NCBI GenBank assembly: GCA_021234155.1
Contig: JAJEKV010000030.1
Span: 14,562,003-14,626,002, forward strand
Source: Isoetes taiwanensis
Lineage: Eukaryota > Streptophyta > Lycopodiopsida > Isoetales > Isoetaceae
Reading direction: 5' to 3'
Length of the DNA stretch: 64,000 bases
This document shows, in pieces, positions 1 through 10,895 of the stretch (position 1 is the stretch's first letter; each line of letters begins with the position of its first letter). Made by a program: the position numbers and the translations under genes. Below the pieces are notes generated by a model that was not told the origin of the DNA, did no database searches, and was given only the letters and a program-made list of their open reading frames with translations.

Positions 1-1249
1 GCGTGTCACCGATTCTTGTGCTATTTTCATTTAGAGCCCATGGCCATACAAGCTTCCCGCCTTCCACATTTCAAAATTTGAATGTGTAGGTTGAAGCTTT
101 GTATCAGACTTTCATTTCGAGGTGCTGCGGCTGCGCCTTATGGGTGGTTCACATGGAGAAGTTTAGGCCCTCCGTTGAGTTCTGACGGAGTCAGCACTGA
201 TTAAAAAATTCAACGCTGCATCAGCTATGCAAGTTGGATCTTGCGAGGGCTGATTTTCCAAAACGGGGCTGATTTTTTTTGCCTCAGCCCAAGTTCAGCA
301 GGTTTTAAGCCAGCGCTTCGCAGTTCGTCCATGTGAACCCAACATTAACCGGGATCTTTACTTCATCCCAATACAGGCTTCCCGCCCCTTACAATTCGAA
401 ATTTGAATTTGCTTAATGTATAAAAGCATGGATTGTAGGAGAATGGACTTTTCGATTTCCATATGCACGTTGCAAATTTCAAAATTGAGGTTAGTACGGA
501 CGTTCGGCTCACACGAAGCGAATTGTGCTGGGGCATACAAATTGTACATCTTCATTTTTTGCCCATGCGATCCATGCAATATGGAAGCTCAAATGATGTG
601 TGGATAAGGATCCATCGACTCCGCGAATATGCTCCAGTCTTCAATGCTTAAAAAAGGAGGTCTAAAAATAAGAACTTAGACCTCGACATGGCTGCGCCTT
701 GCGTGCTCAAAAGTGTTGACATCTGGGGCGGATGGCGGTTTATATCCATTGGATCCGTTGAGTGGCAAGAACTTCGTCATTGGGGACGTTTCAAGTTTAG
801 TCCGATTTTTGTGGTGACGGTAACTCGGCCTCCAGGATATTGTGAGATTGAGAGAGGATAAAGGCATTCTGAATCGAATCTGTTCCTTGAGATGAGCTGC
901 TTCAGATAAGGAAGGGAAATGTCCGTGAAGATGCTAATAAATGACATTATACTTTGCAATGTGAAGGGTTTATAAATTCTTGAAGTATAAAGGTTATGGT
1001 GTTTGTTTTAGATACCTCTAATACAAGAAGTCTTTGACTCTTTTGTTCACAATAGATTCCTTTAAAATCTATTGCTATTTAAATTATAGCAAAAATGAGT
1101 CTTGAAACTCTTTAAGTAGTAGAAGAACTCTTTGACTAGTTATCCATTTGATGACCATTTTTAAGAAAATATGGTATGTGACATTCTTATATGCAAACAT
1201 TCATAAAATTTATGAACATTGAAGGTCAAAGCCATCCTTGTTTAAAAGA
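1..1249. other. Non-coding flank, no gene recognised
   Basis: I see no convincing gene here. The short open frames lack recognisable motifs and overlap each other on both strands. Two stretches near 39-92 and 362-410 look like diverged copies of each other (both contain a 'cttcccgcc' core followed by an AAATTTGAAT-like stretch), which suggests an old repeat. From about 950 onward the sequence is AT-rich. Confidence 0.4.
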
Positions 1250-2991
1250 GGATCATATGATGCGAAATCTTCATCTTGTAAGTAATTGCATATAAAATTT
1301 CGCTGGTGTGATCCTTTACAAAAAAAAGTAAATAGAAACACAAATATTGAACTTACAACTTAAGCGTAAACAAATAGTATTTTAATAAACCAACACTTTA
1401 CATACTAACACTTTACACTTTAAATAAGATATTTCTTTCTTTCATTTTACTTGAAAGCTATTTTTTCAAGATTGGATCACACCAAGCCGAATAATACATA
1501 TGCAAAAAAAGGGACACACTAAATTCGCATGGTGTGATCCACTTTCTTATTTGTTGTCAAATTAAAATTAAACACAAAGTACTCATTCCTATTTGTATCT
1601 AAAATGCTTGAAGGATCACACCGTTAATAGTACATATGCAACAAAAATGGAACACACTAAATTCGATCGTGTGATCCACTTTCTTATTTGTTGTCAAATT
1701 AAAATTAAACACAAGTACCCCTTCTCATTTAATGCTTTACCACCCCAAGTGCATAAAGTTATTAGTCCTTTTCAAGTACCCTTCTCATATAATACTTTAC
1801 CACCCCAAGTGCATAAAGTTATTAGTGCTTTTCAAAGAGCACATCTTTTTTTAAGAAGGATCACATCAAGGGTACATATGCAAAAAAAATAGAACACAAT
1901 CATTTCCCATGGTGTGATACGCTTTCTTGCTTGTTGTCAAATTAAACCTAAACACAAGTACCCCTTCCTATTTACATCTAAAATACTTTACCAACTCTAG
2001 TAGTACATAAAGTTATTAGCCTTTCTCAAAAAGCAAACACTTTATCAATAAATGAGCACGTCACATATCCACACTTAACTTCAAATAAGACACATATATG
2101 TTTCTTTTATTAAAAGATAATCAAAGTAATTTTACTATAGGAAGTCATCTTTTTCCAAAAAGATCACACCAAGCGAATTTTGTATAAGCTAAAAGGTTGG
2201 AATATACTAAATTCGCATGGTGTGATCCACTTTCTTGTTTGTTGTCAATAGATAATAACACCAAGTCCCTCATCAATAGTCTCCCATTTGCATATAAAAT
2301 ATGTATCATTCCAAGTTATATTATGTTTTATGAACTAAACTTTTTCAAAGAGGGTCTCAAAGCAAAATACAAACACTTAATCAATAAGCCAACACTTTAC
2401 CAACAACCAAAGCTTTATTAAATAAGATTTTTATGTTATTTTATCAAACCTAACAATGTTTCCATATGTGACACTTTTTGAGTTAACTGATCCAAAGGCT
2501 CATGAAAGCGACATTTTATACAATATATCTTTGGAGCTTTTGTGTCGTGGCATTAGTAAACACCTCTAATGGAGCAAATATTTTGTAACTCATTTTTTCA
2601 ACAACCCTGGATGCACGTCTTATCAAACATTTCTTCATTTCAAGGACACCATTCTCATAAGGCTTGCACAATTCGCTTAAAAGAGGTCATGGGACGACTT
2701 TCAAGCTCGGCTCCCACAACTTTACAACGTAAAACTAGATGCCCATTGCCCTGAATGTATATCTTGGAAAAGCATGTCTCTTATGTCCATATTGTAGACA
2801 ACAACGATGCTAGTAATGCTTTTCCCTAGTCTCAAATCCCCGACATCTGATAAATATAGCCCAAAGAAAAATATTTGATTCAGTGAGTGAATATAAATCA
2901 AGAAAAGGGAAGAAAAGAAGCAAGGATCACATGACTTGAAATCTCACTACACATTTACAAAGTACATATGCATTTTCGCATGGTGTGATCC
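1250..2991. repeat. Six ~65-nt fold-back units (GGATCACACC...GGTGTGATCC)
   Basis: Six short inverted-repeat units lie at about 1250-1314, 1474-1540, 1613-1678, 1858-1920, 2160-2228 and 2924-2991. Each begins with a form of GGATCACACC(A)AGCGAA and ends with the complementary TTCGC(A)TGGTGTGATCC, so each can fold into one hairpin. The interior often keeps 'acatatgca' and 'acacactaaa'. Several units are followed by a shared stretch beginning 'actttcttatttgttgtcaa'. Spacing between units is irregular, from about 120 to 760 bp. They could be tiny MITE-like elements or a decaying tandem array. No coding potential is seen. Confidence 0.65.
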
Positions 2992-3783
2992 ATGTATTAT
3001 TGAGGTGCAAATTTGCAAATATCCTCCTCTTCAAATCCCCTCCCCCCTCCCTTCCTTTTTTTTTTTGCAATATACTATCCATAGCATTTATTTTGAACCC
3101 TATAGTTCTACCTATTCATTCATTATGAATGTCGCCTCACGATGTAACTCCATAGTCACCCTTCGTTAAGGATAGCATTCTCACCCACGAGCCTATGGAT
3201 AGATATCCTTCCACCGTCAGATCGATCGGTCGTTGAATTGTAAGAATGAATGGCAGGGAGCAATACGATGAATGGGAAGAGCTGAAAAGTAGGAAAACTT
3301 CAGAATGAAAATTTGGGTAGTAAAAACATGGCATGTAACGACGCTTTTGCTTGTCCAAGACATCGCCGCCGCCGTTGTTGCTTAACTCTATGCTCGCCCC
3401 GCAAAAACACAGACACTATTGGAGACTTGGATTCCAAATGAAGAGCGAAGGCGGAGAGGATGCACGTAGCGGCGCTAATGTGAACAATGGAAATCTTGGT
3501 GCCAAAATTTGATAAGATGGTTGGTGCATGTGGGCATGTGCACAGTAGGCGGGAAAAGTAGCCATTATTTTGGTCCGCGATACGATTTTCGAAAAATGCG
3601 GGCCATTAATGTGGTTGCAATGAATGCACAAACATGTCCTATGAAATTTCGCCATGTGGATGCCAAGTAAGTCTGCTCCTCTTTCTACTTGCCAACTAAT
3701 ACTGACTTTGGAAAAAAATGCGCAAACATCATTGGTCGCGAGAAACATGACGTGGAATTCTGGCATCCAAGATATGGGCCATT
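2992..3783. other. No gene recognised
   Basis: The stretch contains a poly-T run near 3057-3066 and short open frames without motifs. Its right end abuts the coiled-coil ORF relic, so part of it may belong to the same retroelement fragment. I could not align it convincingly to the corresponding part of Gypsy B. Confidence 0.3.
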
Positions 3784-5064
3784 TTGAGACCCCAAATCCG
3801 CCCTAATGTCTTGAGAGCCCTTCCACTTCCCATGCATCCACTCAGCGCTCTCTGCATTCCCAGCGTCAAACCCAACAGGCTGTACCTTCACGCCAGCCTT
3901 CCCCTAGTCATGTTCAACACCAGACCACGCATGTCACCGTCTCCTCTTCCTCCACTAAAGCCACACCTTCCAGTTCCCGTCATGCATCTCAACACTCTCA
4001 GACAAGGCAGCCACAGGGCCCTGCACCTCCCCATCCTCGACAGCTCCTGTACCAATTCCAGCAGGATGTTCAAGCCGCTGCCATGCAGCTACAAGCATCA
4101 CAGGAGACTCTCATGAATGGTGTTCAGGCGTCCCTGGAGGCTTCCGATGCAGTTCAAAAAGACCTTCAAGCTGCAACTGCACAAGTTCAAACTTTGGAGG
4201 CCCAACTTCAAGAAAAGCACGGGGCTCTATTACAGGCCCGTGTAGATCTCAAAAGTGCTCAGGATCACACAAGCCTACTTGAAGATCAGAAGGCTCAGCT
4301 CCAAATCACAATTCAGGACTTGTTGGAACAGAACAAGTCAAAAGATACCCTCCTGGGTGACAAGGAGAAAGATATTGCTAAGCTAGACGCCTTGTACTCA
4401 GAGCTTTGTGACAATTACAGCACTCAAGTTCATAACCTTACCGGCGTGAGGCTAGACTCACCTCCCTTGAAGCTTCGGCTTTCCACGCCGACAAATCGCC
4501 TAACGTCCATCCGGGATCGACTTTTGGATTTCGAAACAAAAGGTCATAGATGGCCTGAGATTGCCATTTGCGCGACTCCAAACTCGGGGCAATCTTCTTC
4601 ACATGCCACGCTTCCTATTAAACGGGTCCGTGATGGATCACGTCTTCTCTTAGAAAAGGAGAACGGGATCCGTGACTGGAACATCGGCTCCGACAAGCAG
4701 TTCAATCTGCCGGCGAAGCCCAACACAAGCGGGGAGGGCTATATTGAAATTACTACCAACATTCCTGTGGACTTTCTACTCCTTCCGGCTATCTTGACTA
4801 TGTGGTGGCCCAGCGGCACCTTTTCCTTTTGAAGTGGTGCGGCCAATGGCAATGTTCATCAACACCACTCAAAGTCGCGGATTTTCTTAGGATCGGCGGA
4901 TCTCTCGTAGAAGACAAGGGTTTATTTTGTGCACTCTTAGTCTTTGATCAGCTTACTGTTGAAGATCCTGAATTGGTCATCTTCCGAGTTGTTCAGCCAA
5001 TGGCTTATGTTTTTCATGACTTCTACCTGGCGGATCTCCATGATAAATTCCGGGATGAGGCCCA
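3784..5064 (+). pseudogene. Coiled-coil accessory ORF relic of a gypsy element
   Basis: An open frame at about 3790-4832 begins with a Ser/Pro/Gln/His-rich linker. It continues from the Met codon at 4083 into a Gln/Glu/Leu-rich heptad-like region (about residues 1-120 of 249) that looks like a coiled coil. A following frame (4802-5064) continues the similarity after a frameshift. The same order of motifs occurs on the minus strand inside Gypsy B (about 32986 down to 31830). Shared landmarks are the PAPP linker, a TAQV.TLEA stretch, LKSAQD, STQV.NL and VVQPMAY.FHDFY. In Gypsy B this ORF lies between integrase and the 3' LTR, so this is an orphan copy of that accessory region. Its function is unknown. 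It ends where the copia element begins. Confidence 0.6.
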
Positions 5065-7467
5065 TTGTGTTTTTCGCGGCAACTCCAATGCTGCTTGGTT
5101 CCTTTTGTTTGAATTCACCATTTCTTTCTGTTTTTCCTTTTCTCTATATTTATAAAAAGCATGCTCATCAAAGGTTACATCTCTGCTTAGTATGATTTTC
5201 TTCTTGATAGGCTCATACAATTTATAACCTTTTGAATTTTTATCATAGCCTATGAGATAACATAAACAGGCCCTATCATCTAATTTCTTCCTAATTTCTT
5301 CTGGAGTATGAGCATAAGCTGCACATCCATATACTTTATGTTGATCAAAAGAGGGTTCAGTCCCATACCATAGTTTATCAGGTGCTTCCCCATTTGTACT
5401 CCTTGTGGGTAATTTGTTTTGAATGTTGGCAGCAGATTTGAGTGCTTCCTCCCATAAAAAATTTGGCAATCCAGCATGTTTGAGCATAGACCTTACTGCA
5501 TTAAACAGTGACCTATTCTTCCTTTCTGCTACTCCATTTTGTTGGGGTGTATGTGAACAAGTGAGTTGCCTTTTAATCCCAAGTTTTTGACAATATTTGT
5601 TGAACCTGTAAGAAATGAATTCACCTCCCCTGTCAGTTCTTAAACATTTAATTTGCTTACCAGTTTGTCTTTCTGCTTCAGCTTGGAATATCTTGAATGC
5701 TTCAAAAGCTTGATCTTTGCTCCTTAGGGTGTAGCATTTGGTTTTTCTAGTCAAATCATCTGTAAAAGTAATGAAATACCTTTTCCCATGTATGCTCCTT
5801 ACATTTAAGGGCCCACATAAGTCACTATGAATAATTTCCAGAATTTCTCTTGCTCTCTTTGCATGTTTTGGAAATGGCAGCCTGCTGTTTTTTCCCAGTA
5901 AACAACTTTCACATTTAAGATGTCCTTCTTTACTTCCTTCCCCTATAATCATCCCTTTTTTAATCATGTAATTTATATTGCTTGCATGAGTGTGCCCCAA
6001 TCTCTCATGCCACAATTGCAATGTAGGTATCATTACAATATTGATTGACTCAGCCATGTAATTATAAAAGCTAAAAAGCTTGCCATTGCGTTTCCCAAGA
6101 AACTTGATTTTATTATTCATCATAACTTTACAAAATAACTTTTCAAAGATCACTTGATATCCAAGATCTACCAGCTGTGTAACAGAAATAAGGTTTTTGA
6201 CTAAATTAGGCACACAAAATACTTTGTCAAGCATAACAATTTTTCCTTCCAAATCATACAGCTCCAAAAGACCTTCTTCTTCAACCTTCTCTGATTTTCC
6301 ATCTCCCATTAAAACAAAACTGGAAATTTTGCTAGTCTTCTCCTTTAATCTACATTTGGATTTAATCACGCTTCTTTCAGCTCCACTATCTATGACAAAT
6401 AGATTATCATCATCCTTAGAACAATTTTCAAAAACTGAAAATGTTTTTGAAATTATTACCTCTGCATTTTCGTCCATTTTTTCCTCAGGTTCTTCTTCAT
6501 TTGCCTCTCTAGTTATGTTCACACTAGTTGGTCTTCCTCTTAATTTGTTTCTGAAATTTCCTCTTCCTCTAGAATTTGTTCCTCTTGCACTGTATCCCCT
6601 GCCTCTAACAGCCATACCTTGTCCCCTGTTCCTATCTTGATCCTTTGGGCTGGAACAGTTAGCAGCAACATGTCCAAATCCTTGACAATTGAAGCATCTA
6701 TTATTCTTAGATAACTTGGGACAATTAGCTTTAATGTGACCTTCTGCATTGCAATAAAAACAAGGATCTACTCGTCCTTTTCCCCCAGCATAAAGTATTT
6801 CACTAGCTTCCTCATTTTCTCTGTTTACTTTTCTCTGCTCAACTTCTGTCCTTAGCATATTCTCTGCTCTATTTCTAGTTTTTGCTACATTCCTTATTAG
6901 GACTGATAGGTGTTCATTGGATGACACAGCCCTAGCAATGGACAAAACTTGATATCTTTCATTAATGGCTACTCCAGCCCCATCTAAATGTGCTATGATG
7001 TTATCGTCCTCATTAAACTTCAAGCTCCTTAATTCACTTTCCAACACATCAATTTGTGAGGAGGTTTTGGCTTCATAATTTTTAAGCAAATAACTCCATA
7101 TTTGTCTAGGTGTCTTACCTCTCAAATTGAGCATAATTGTTGGTCCAACTTTGCTACAGATAATGCCTTTGGCTTCCTTTATTTTTTCTGTTCTAGATGC
7201 ATTGGATGAGCTCCCTTCTCCACTTGAATTTAAGCCTGAGTTTGCAGGCAAACCCCCTTCTCTAGCCTCTCCTACAGTTGAACTAGCTGCAGCACTTGTA
7301 GCAGACATACTCTCTGCATTGTCCTCATATTCATTTGGATCTACTAATTCCCAAATTTCCTCCACCTCCAAGATATGCATAATATGGTTTTTCCAGGTTT
7401 GAAATCCTGGCTCTCCTTTGTAAACTTCGACTGCACTAAGTAGACTTGCACCAAATCTACTTGCCAT
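5023..7467 (-). CDS. Ty1/copia Gag-protease-integrase polyprotein, lacks reverse transcriptase
   Basis: This is one uninterrupted frame of 814 residues. The N-terminus (about 1-150) is a copia-type Gag domain with a W..W spacing. Two CCHC zinc knuckles follow near residues 236-275 (CFYC..EGHIKANC and CFNCQGFGHVAANC). A retropepsin-like active site FVIDSGAERS lies near residue 360. A GAG-pre-integrase zinc region (LWHERLGH...CESCLLGK) comes next, then an integrase core with HSDLCGPL, DRGGEF and HTPQQNGVAERKNRS, which supply the D, D and E positions. Copia polyproteins normally continue into RT and RNase H. Here similarity stops just after the integrase, at about 5070, where plus-strand gypsy-like sequence starts. 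The element is therefore truncated and non-autonomous although its remaining frame is open. The start is the first Met after the primer-binding site. Confidence 0.93.
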   Translation of the reverse strand: MASRFGASLLSAVEVYKGEPGFQTWKNHIMHILEVEEIWELVDPNEYEDNAESMSATSAAASSTVGEAREGGLPANSGLNSSGEGSSSNASRTEKIKEAKGIICSKVGPTIMLNLRGKTPRQIWSYLLKNYEAKTSSQIDVLESELRSLKFNEDDNIIAHLDGAGVAINERYQVLSIARAVSSNEHLSVLIRNVAKTRNRAENMLRTEVEQRKVNRENEEASEILYAGGKGRVDPCFYCNAEGHIKANCPKLSKNNRCFNCQGFGHVAANCSSPKDQDRNRGQGMAVRGRGYSARGTNSRGRGNFRNKLRGRPTSVNITREANEEEPEEKMDENAEVIISKTFSVFENCSKDDDNLFVIDSGAERSVIKSKCRLKEKTSKISSFVLMGDGKSEKVEEEGLLELYDLEGKIVMLDKVFCVPNLVKNLISVTQLVDLGYQVIFEKLFCKVMMNNKIKFLGKRNGKLFSFYNYMAESINIVMIPTLQLWHERLGHTHASNINYMIKKGMIIGEGSKEGHLKCESCLLGKNSRLPFPKHAKRAREILEIIHSDLCGPLNVRSIHGKRYFITFTDDLTRKTKCYTLRSKDQAFEAFKIFQAEAERQTGKQIKCLRTDRGGEFISYRFNKYCQKLGIKRQLTCSHTPQQNGVAERKNRSLFNAVRSMLKHAGLPNFLWEEALKSAANIQNKLPTRSTNGEAPDKLWYGTEPSFDQHKVYGCAAYAHTPEEIRKKLDDRACLCYLIGYDKNSKGYKLYEPIKKKIILSRDVTFDEHAFYKYREKEKQKEMVNSNKRNQAALELPRKTQWASSRNLSWRSAR

Positions 7468-7484
7468 GGTTTATAACCTTGAGT

Positions 7485-7496
7485 GCTCTTATACCA
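7485..7496 (-). other. Primer-binding site, initiator-Met tRNA type
   Basis: The minus strand reads TGGTATAAGAGC, one mismatch from TGGTATCAGAGC, the usual plant copia primer-binding site complementary to the 3' end of initiator-Met tRNA. It lies two bases from the inferred LTR edge and 18 nt upstream of the gag ATG. Confidence 0.8.
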
Positions 7497-7498
7497 CT

Positions 7499-7905
7499 TG
7501 TTGTTAGATCAACTTGTATAGCAATTCTAAGTGTAGTAATGCAATTCAATGAAGTAACTTTGATCTAACAAATTATTCAAAAGACTATTAACACTTGAGT
7601 CTTAGAATCACTTAATGCACAAAAATACCCTTAACCATTGAAAACCACTATTGGAACTTTACTGTAGCAATGGTATTGACCGGATTCCTGTAGCAACATT
7701 GACCATCCTTGTTTAGCACATTTCTTATAGATCCGGCTCACACAGAGTCAGATCTCAGTTCATACATATATAGATTGATGGATCCGGTGGTTAGGCAACC
7801 AAGATTCATATGGTCCGACGGTTTTGCCATCACCGAGAATTTAAATCCAGACTTGGCTCATTCTTATTTGCTAGCTTAAATAGGAAATAACATTTCCCTC
7901 CAACA
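7499..7905 (-). repeat. Copia 5' LTR (about 407 bp)
   Basis: On the minus strand the segment starts TGTTGGAGGG and ends GATCTAACAACA, giving the TGTTG...CAACA ends expected of a copia LTR, and it abuts the primer-binding site. The outer edge is inferred from the motif only because no second LTR copy is available for alignment. Confidence 0.7.
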
Positions 7906-8244
7906 TTCAATGACTTTACCTTAAACCATTAACCTGGTAAAGTTTAAGGTGACAATATTTCAACCATGTAACTATTGCTCATATATGGTCACTAAGTTTA
8001 CCATGACTTAGCAAGTAATAACCTAACACTGAATCCATCTCACAAGCATTCTGAGAATATTGTCTGACTGACATACAACACTATTATCTATATATTCACA
8101 TTCCCTGGCATTCCTACAACCCAATGACTACCAACCATATTAACTCATATGTAATTCATATACGTTTATTCTATTCCATGATATTCCTTGATGCTTTGCT
8201 GCATGCACGCCAATTGTAAAAAAAAATTCGAGGAACATTTTGCA
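7906..8244. other. Intergenic, nothing recognised
   Basis: AT-rich sequence between the copia LTR and the exon-like island. I see no motif, repeat or frame I can support. Confidence 0.4.
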
Positions 8245-8626
8245 ATTTTGCTCTAAAATTTTATTGAGGAAGAGCCAGAAGCATGTGGTGATATCGGCTC
8301 AGTCGGATTTGTAGATGCCAACAAGCTTTCACTTGCAAAGTGCGACTGGGTATGTGGAATTGGGAATGTCACAATCTCTGCTTTTGGCACAAATTGGAAA
8401 GGGTTGGCTATGGCATATTTCAGAACTGCGACAACTGGAGTACAACACCGCTTTCACATCCATCCTTTTACATCCGGTTGCATAGATGCAAAAAACAGAG
8501 GGGAAAAATGGTCTTTTCGTATTTTGGCATCCATTGGATCGAACCAAACAATGCACTTGATTACATATAGATCTGCAAGTGTCCCTCTGCTCCCTGCAGC
8601 TTTCTTCGGCATCAGATCTGGAAAGG
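8245..8626 (+). other. Exon-like open island, function unknown
   Basis: A frame stays open from about 8245 to 8646 and has protein-like composition (Cys, Trp, Gly, Phe; segments such as KCDWVCGIGNV and HIHPFTSGCIDAKNRG). A plausible splice donor GGAAAG|GTAGGC falls at 8626-8627. No start codon context or acceptor is certain. I do not recognise the family. It could be one exon of a host gene interrupted by transposons, or a captured gene fragment. The flanks on both sides are transposon sequence. Confidence 0.35.
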
Positions 8627-8960
8627 TAGGCTTTACTCATCTCTGAAATTACTGAAGCTATAAGTGGATTTTCGTGTAAATTTTAATTTTTCATATATTT
8701 GTGGCCCAGGTCGTTTCATTTAAGTCGCTTACCTTTGATCCAATGCCTTACTCCATTCCTTGCAGGAATTTTGAACTTGCTAGAGTAAGGCCAAAAAGTT
8801 TGATATTTTGCTCTGTTTCTATTAACGCCTAGTCTTGAACAGATGAAGTTAATAGAGCCAGTTCCAAAAGAATAGGAGGGGAGAAGGATGAGAGGTGCAC
8901 AAGCTTCTACCTGCTTTCTGGTGAATTTAGAGATGCCATTGAGATTAGTTAGAGGATAAA

Positions 8961-9681
8961 TGTAACGATCCTGGCCCAGTTGATAGGTCAGTATATGTAC
9001 TCATGTACGTATATACAAGTACATACAAGTTTGACATGCATACAAGATAGAACATGCATGTAGGATAGAACTAAAAATAAGCAAAAGCTTTATGATCTAG
9101 AGAGGCAAATTGAGAAAGAAGCTTTTTGGAGACGTGATGGCAGAGGAGGAATTCCATCGGTGGCAAGAGCTTGGAGCTTTCACCTACATCGGATCTTTTT
9201 CTTATCAGGTGGGGTTTTGTTGTGATTCATCAGCTTGTATAGGCTGCCATGATTAGATTAAGGGAATCACTTGACTTAAAGAGATATGAAATCTTTTATG
9301 TAGCGATCTTAGAAAGCTTGAAAAAGGATGCTAACAAAACTGATCTAACAGAGAATCACGCAAAAAGGTGCTAAATTTCAAGGCAAGAGCAGATGATTTA
9401 CAGGAGCAATTATTGTTTTGGCTAAACCAAAAGTTGTTTGGGAATGATCTAGGAGCTCTATTGGAGACTCCAAATCACGAAGAAAGCAAGCCATGGGTCG
9501 TTTTTATCCCAGGAATGATCAAACTCAGAAGTTAGTTGCTGCTGCAAAGGTTTCGATCCGCAATAGAATCTACCACGGTTGGAGTTCTTAGAAACACATT
9601 GAATCGACCTGGAACCGGTCGATTTAGGCTTGTTGTAGGCCGAATTGGCTGAGATACTCCTGTATCTAGAGAATCAAAACA
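8961..9681 (+). repeat. Possible degenerate gypsy LTR
   Basis: The segment starts TGTAACGATCCTGGCCCA, a common start for plant gypsy LTRs. It ends AAAACA directly before GGAATCAGAGCCC, which resembles an initiator-Met primer-binding site. No partner LTR or coding domain follows, so this is tentative. Confidence 0.3.
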
Positions 9682-9820
9682 GGAATCAGAGCCCAAAGCT
9701 GCACAAAATAGGTCTACGTTGCCTTTCGTTCTTCTGTTTTATTTTTTTATTTTTGTGTTTCTTTTTATTCACGTTGTTTCTTTTTGTTAACATTGTTGAC
9801 AATATTTGTTGTTAAACTTA

Positions 9821-9990
9821 GAATGAGAATGAGAATGATTTTTTATCGTCCACTGAGGCCAATCGGCCTATGGGACCCATAAGGAGCCTTGACAAACTTA
9901 TTCTTGCCTAGGGTAAAAACCCCTTGAAGGGTTTTCGAGGGAAAAACCGTGGCAGTAATAAGAATGCTGTCAAATTGTACAAGTATACAT
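9821..9990 (-). repeat. Retroposon 3' end with (CATTCT)n tail, copy 1
   Basis: On the minus strand a conserved segment (with a palindrome-like AACCCTTCAAGGGGTT) runs into GGCC...AGTGGACGATAAAAAATC and then a short repeat of CATTCT. The same segment recurs at 49761-49960 and, for its terminal part, at 51122-51240, each time followed by a different short tandem repeat. That is the pattern of a SINE or LINE 3' end. The mobilising family is not identified. Confidence 0.6.
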
Positions 9991-10599
9991 CAATGTATAT
10001 ATATGTCAAGTGTGTGCCCGAGGACATAGCTGATCTCGCATGTCCATAACCTTCTGAAGGTATGATCCCAAAGACCCGTCACGGATCTTCGTGCTCAATG
10101 TCACATGTAGCGGCTAGCTAGGTTCGACCAACTTCGGCATAAGCGTCCGGATTTGATCATATCTTTTGCGCAACTTTGAAGGGTATGAGGGTATGAGATT
10201 CATCCTCAATGACTCCCATTTGGCGGCATTGACGAGGCACGCCTGGCGTGGCTCACCAATCCATCGCCCGTCTCATTCACCAAGATGATGTGCCCACATG
10301 CTTGAATGGAGGCAATGAGTCTGCGCCTTTTCATGGGCAAGTGGGCGCGAGGGTAGCATTGCGGCCCTCGTTCAATGTGGGATTTATGTGGTAGTGTCTT
10401 CGTCTTGACATGTTCAAGGGCATTGGCATCTCAAAGTTTGCCGAGGAAGCAAGCATCAAGATATTGCCTCAAGCTATGGCAATCACCGCCCTGTTTGCAC
10501 ATGTATGCATCCGTCCACCGCACATTCCATCTAGACAACCATTGAGCTCTCTTTTCCCTCCAGGGCAAAAGTATCTTCGGTGGGTATCAAAAGCGGTAT
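9991..10599. other. No gene recognised
   Basis: Mixed-composition DNA. The minus strand contains a protein-like stretch (about 10060-10200) but no identifiable domain. It may be the decayed 3' part of the LINE or another retroelement. Confidence 0.3.
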
Positions 10600-10769
10600 G
10601 GGACACATCGCCGACAGCACTCATATAGCACCCATATGGCGAGCTTGTTTTAAGGTGTTTGGTACTAGCACATGGTAATTAGGTAATCAATAGAAATATG
10701 TAACAACTCAACTAATAACAAGTGGAATACTATGATAGAATAGTACATCGAGTGGTGCTGATCTAAGTC

Positions 10770-10895
10770 TTTGGGGCGCGTTTTTGATACCCACTAGCAT
10801 ACTTTTGCCCAAAGAGGCCTTGAGGGCGTCTGCCCCATTGCCATGATATAAGCTAGTTTAGGGAGGCGACCATCGTCCATATTGACCATCTTCAG
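10770..10895 (-). pseudogene. LINE reverse transcriptase, C-terminal segment 3
   Basis: Read on the minus strand, the sequence directly left of the Gypsy A LTR encodes a segment typical of the region after the RT thumb of plant LINEs (MVNMDDGRLPKLAY). It is in frame with the LINE segment at about 29917-30150 once Gypsy A is removed. It is the downstream part of the LINE that received both gypsy insertions. Confidence 0.6.

Larger units (their letters stand above)
5023..7905 (-). mobile_element. Truncated Ty1/copia LTR retrotransposon
   Basis: On the minus strand the order is 5' LTR (7905 to 7499), primer-binding site, then the Gag-protease-integrase frame. The RT/RNase H half and the 3' LTR are missing. 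No second copy of the LTR is visible in the window, so no insertion age can be estimated. Confidence 0.8.

Noticed and set aside
8961-9681. A complete solo LTR
   Set aside because: Only the TGTAACG start and a PBS-like stretch support it; no second copy or target duplication, so it is listed only as possible.
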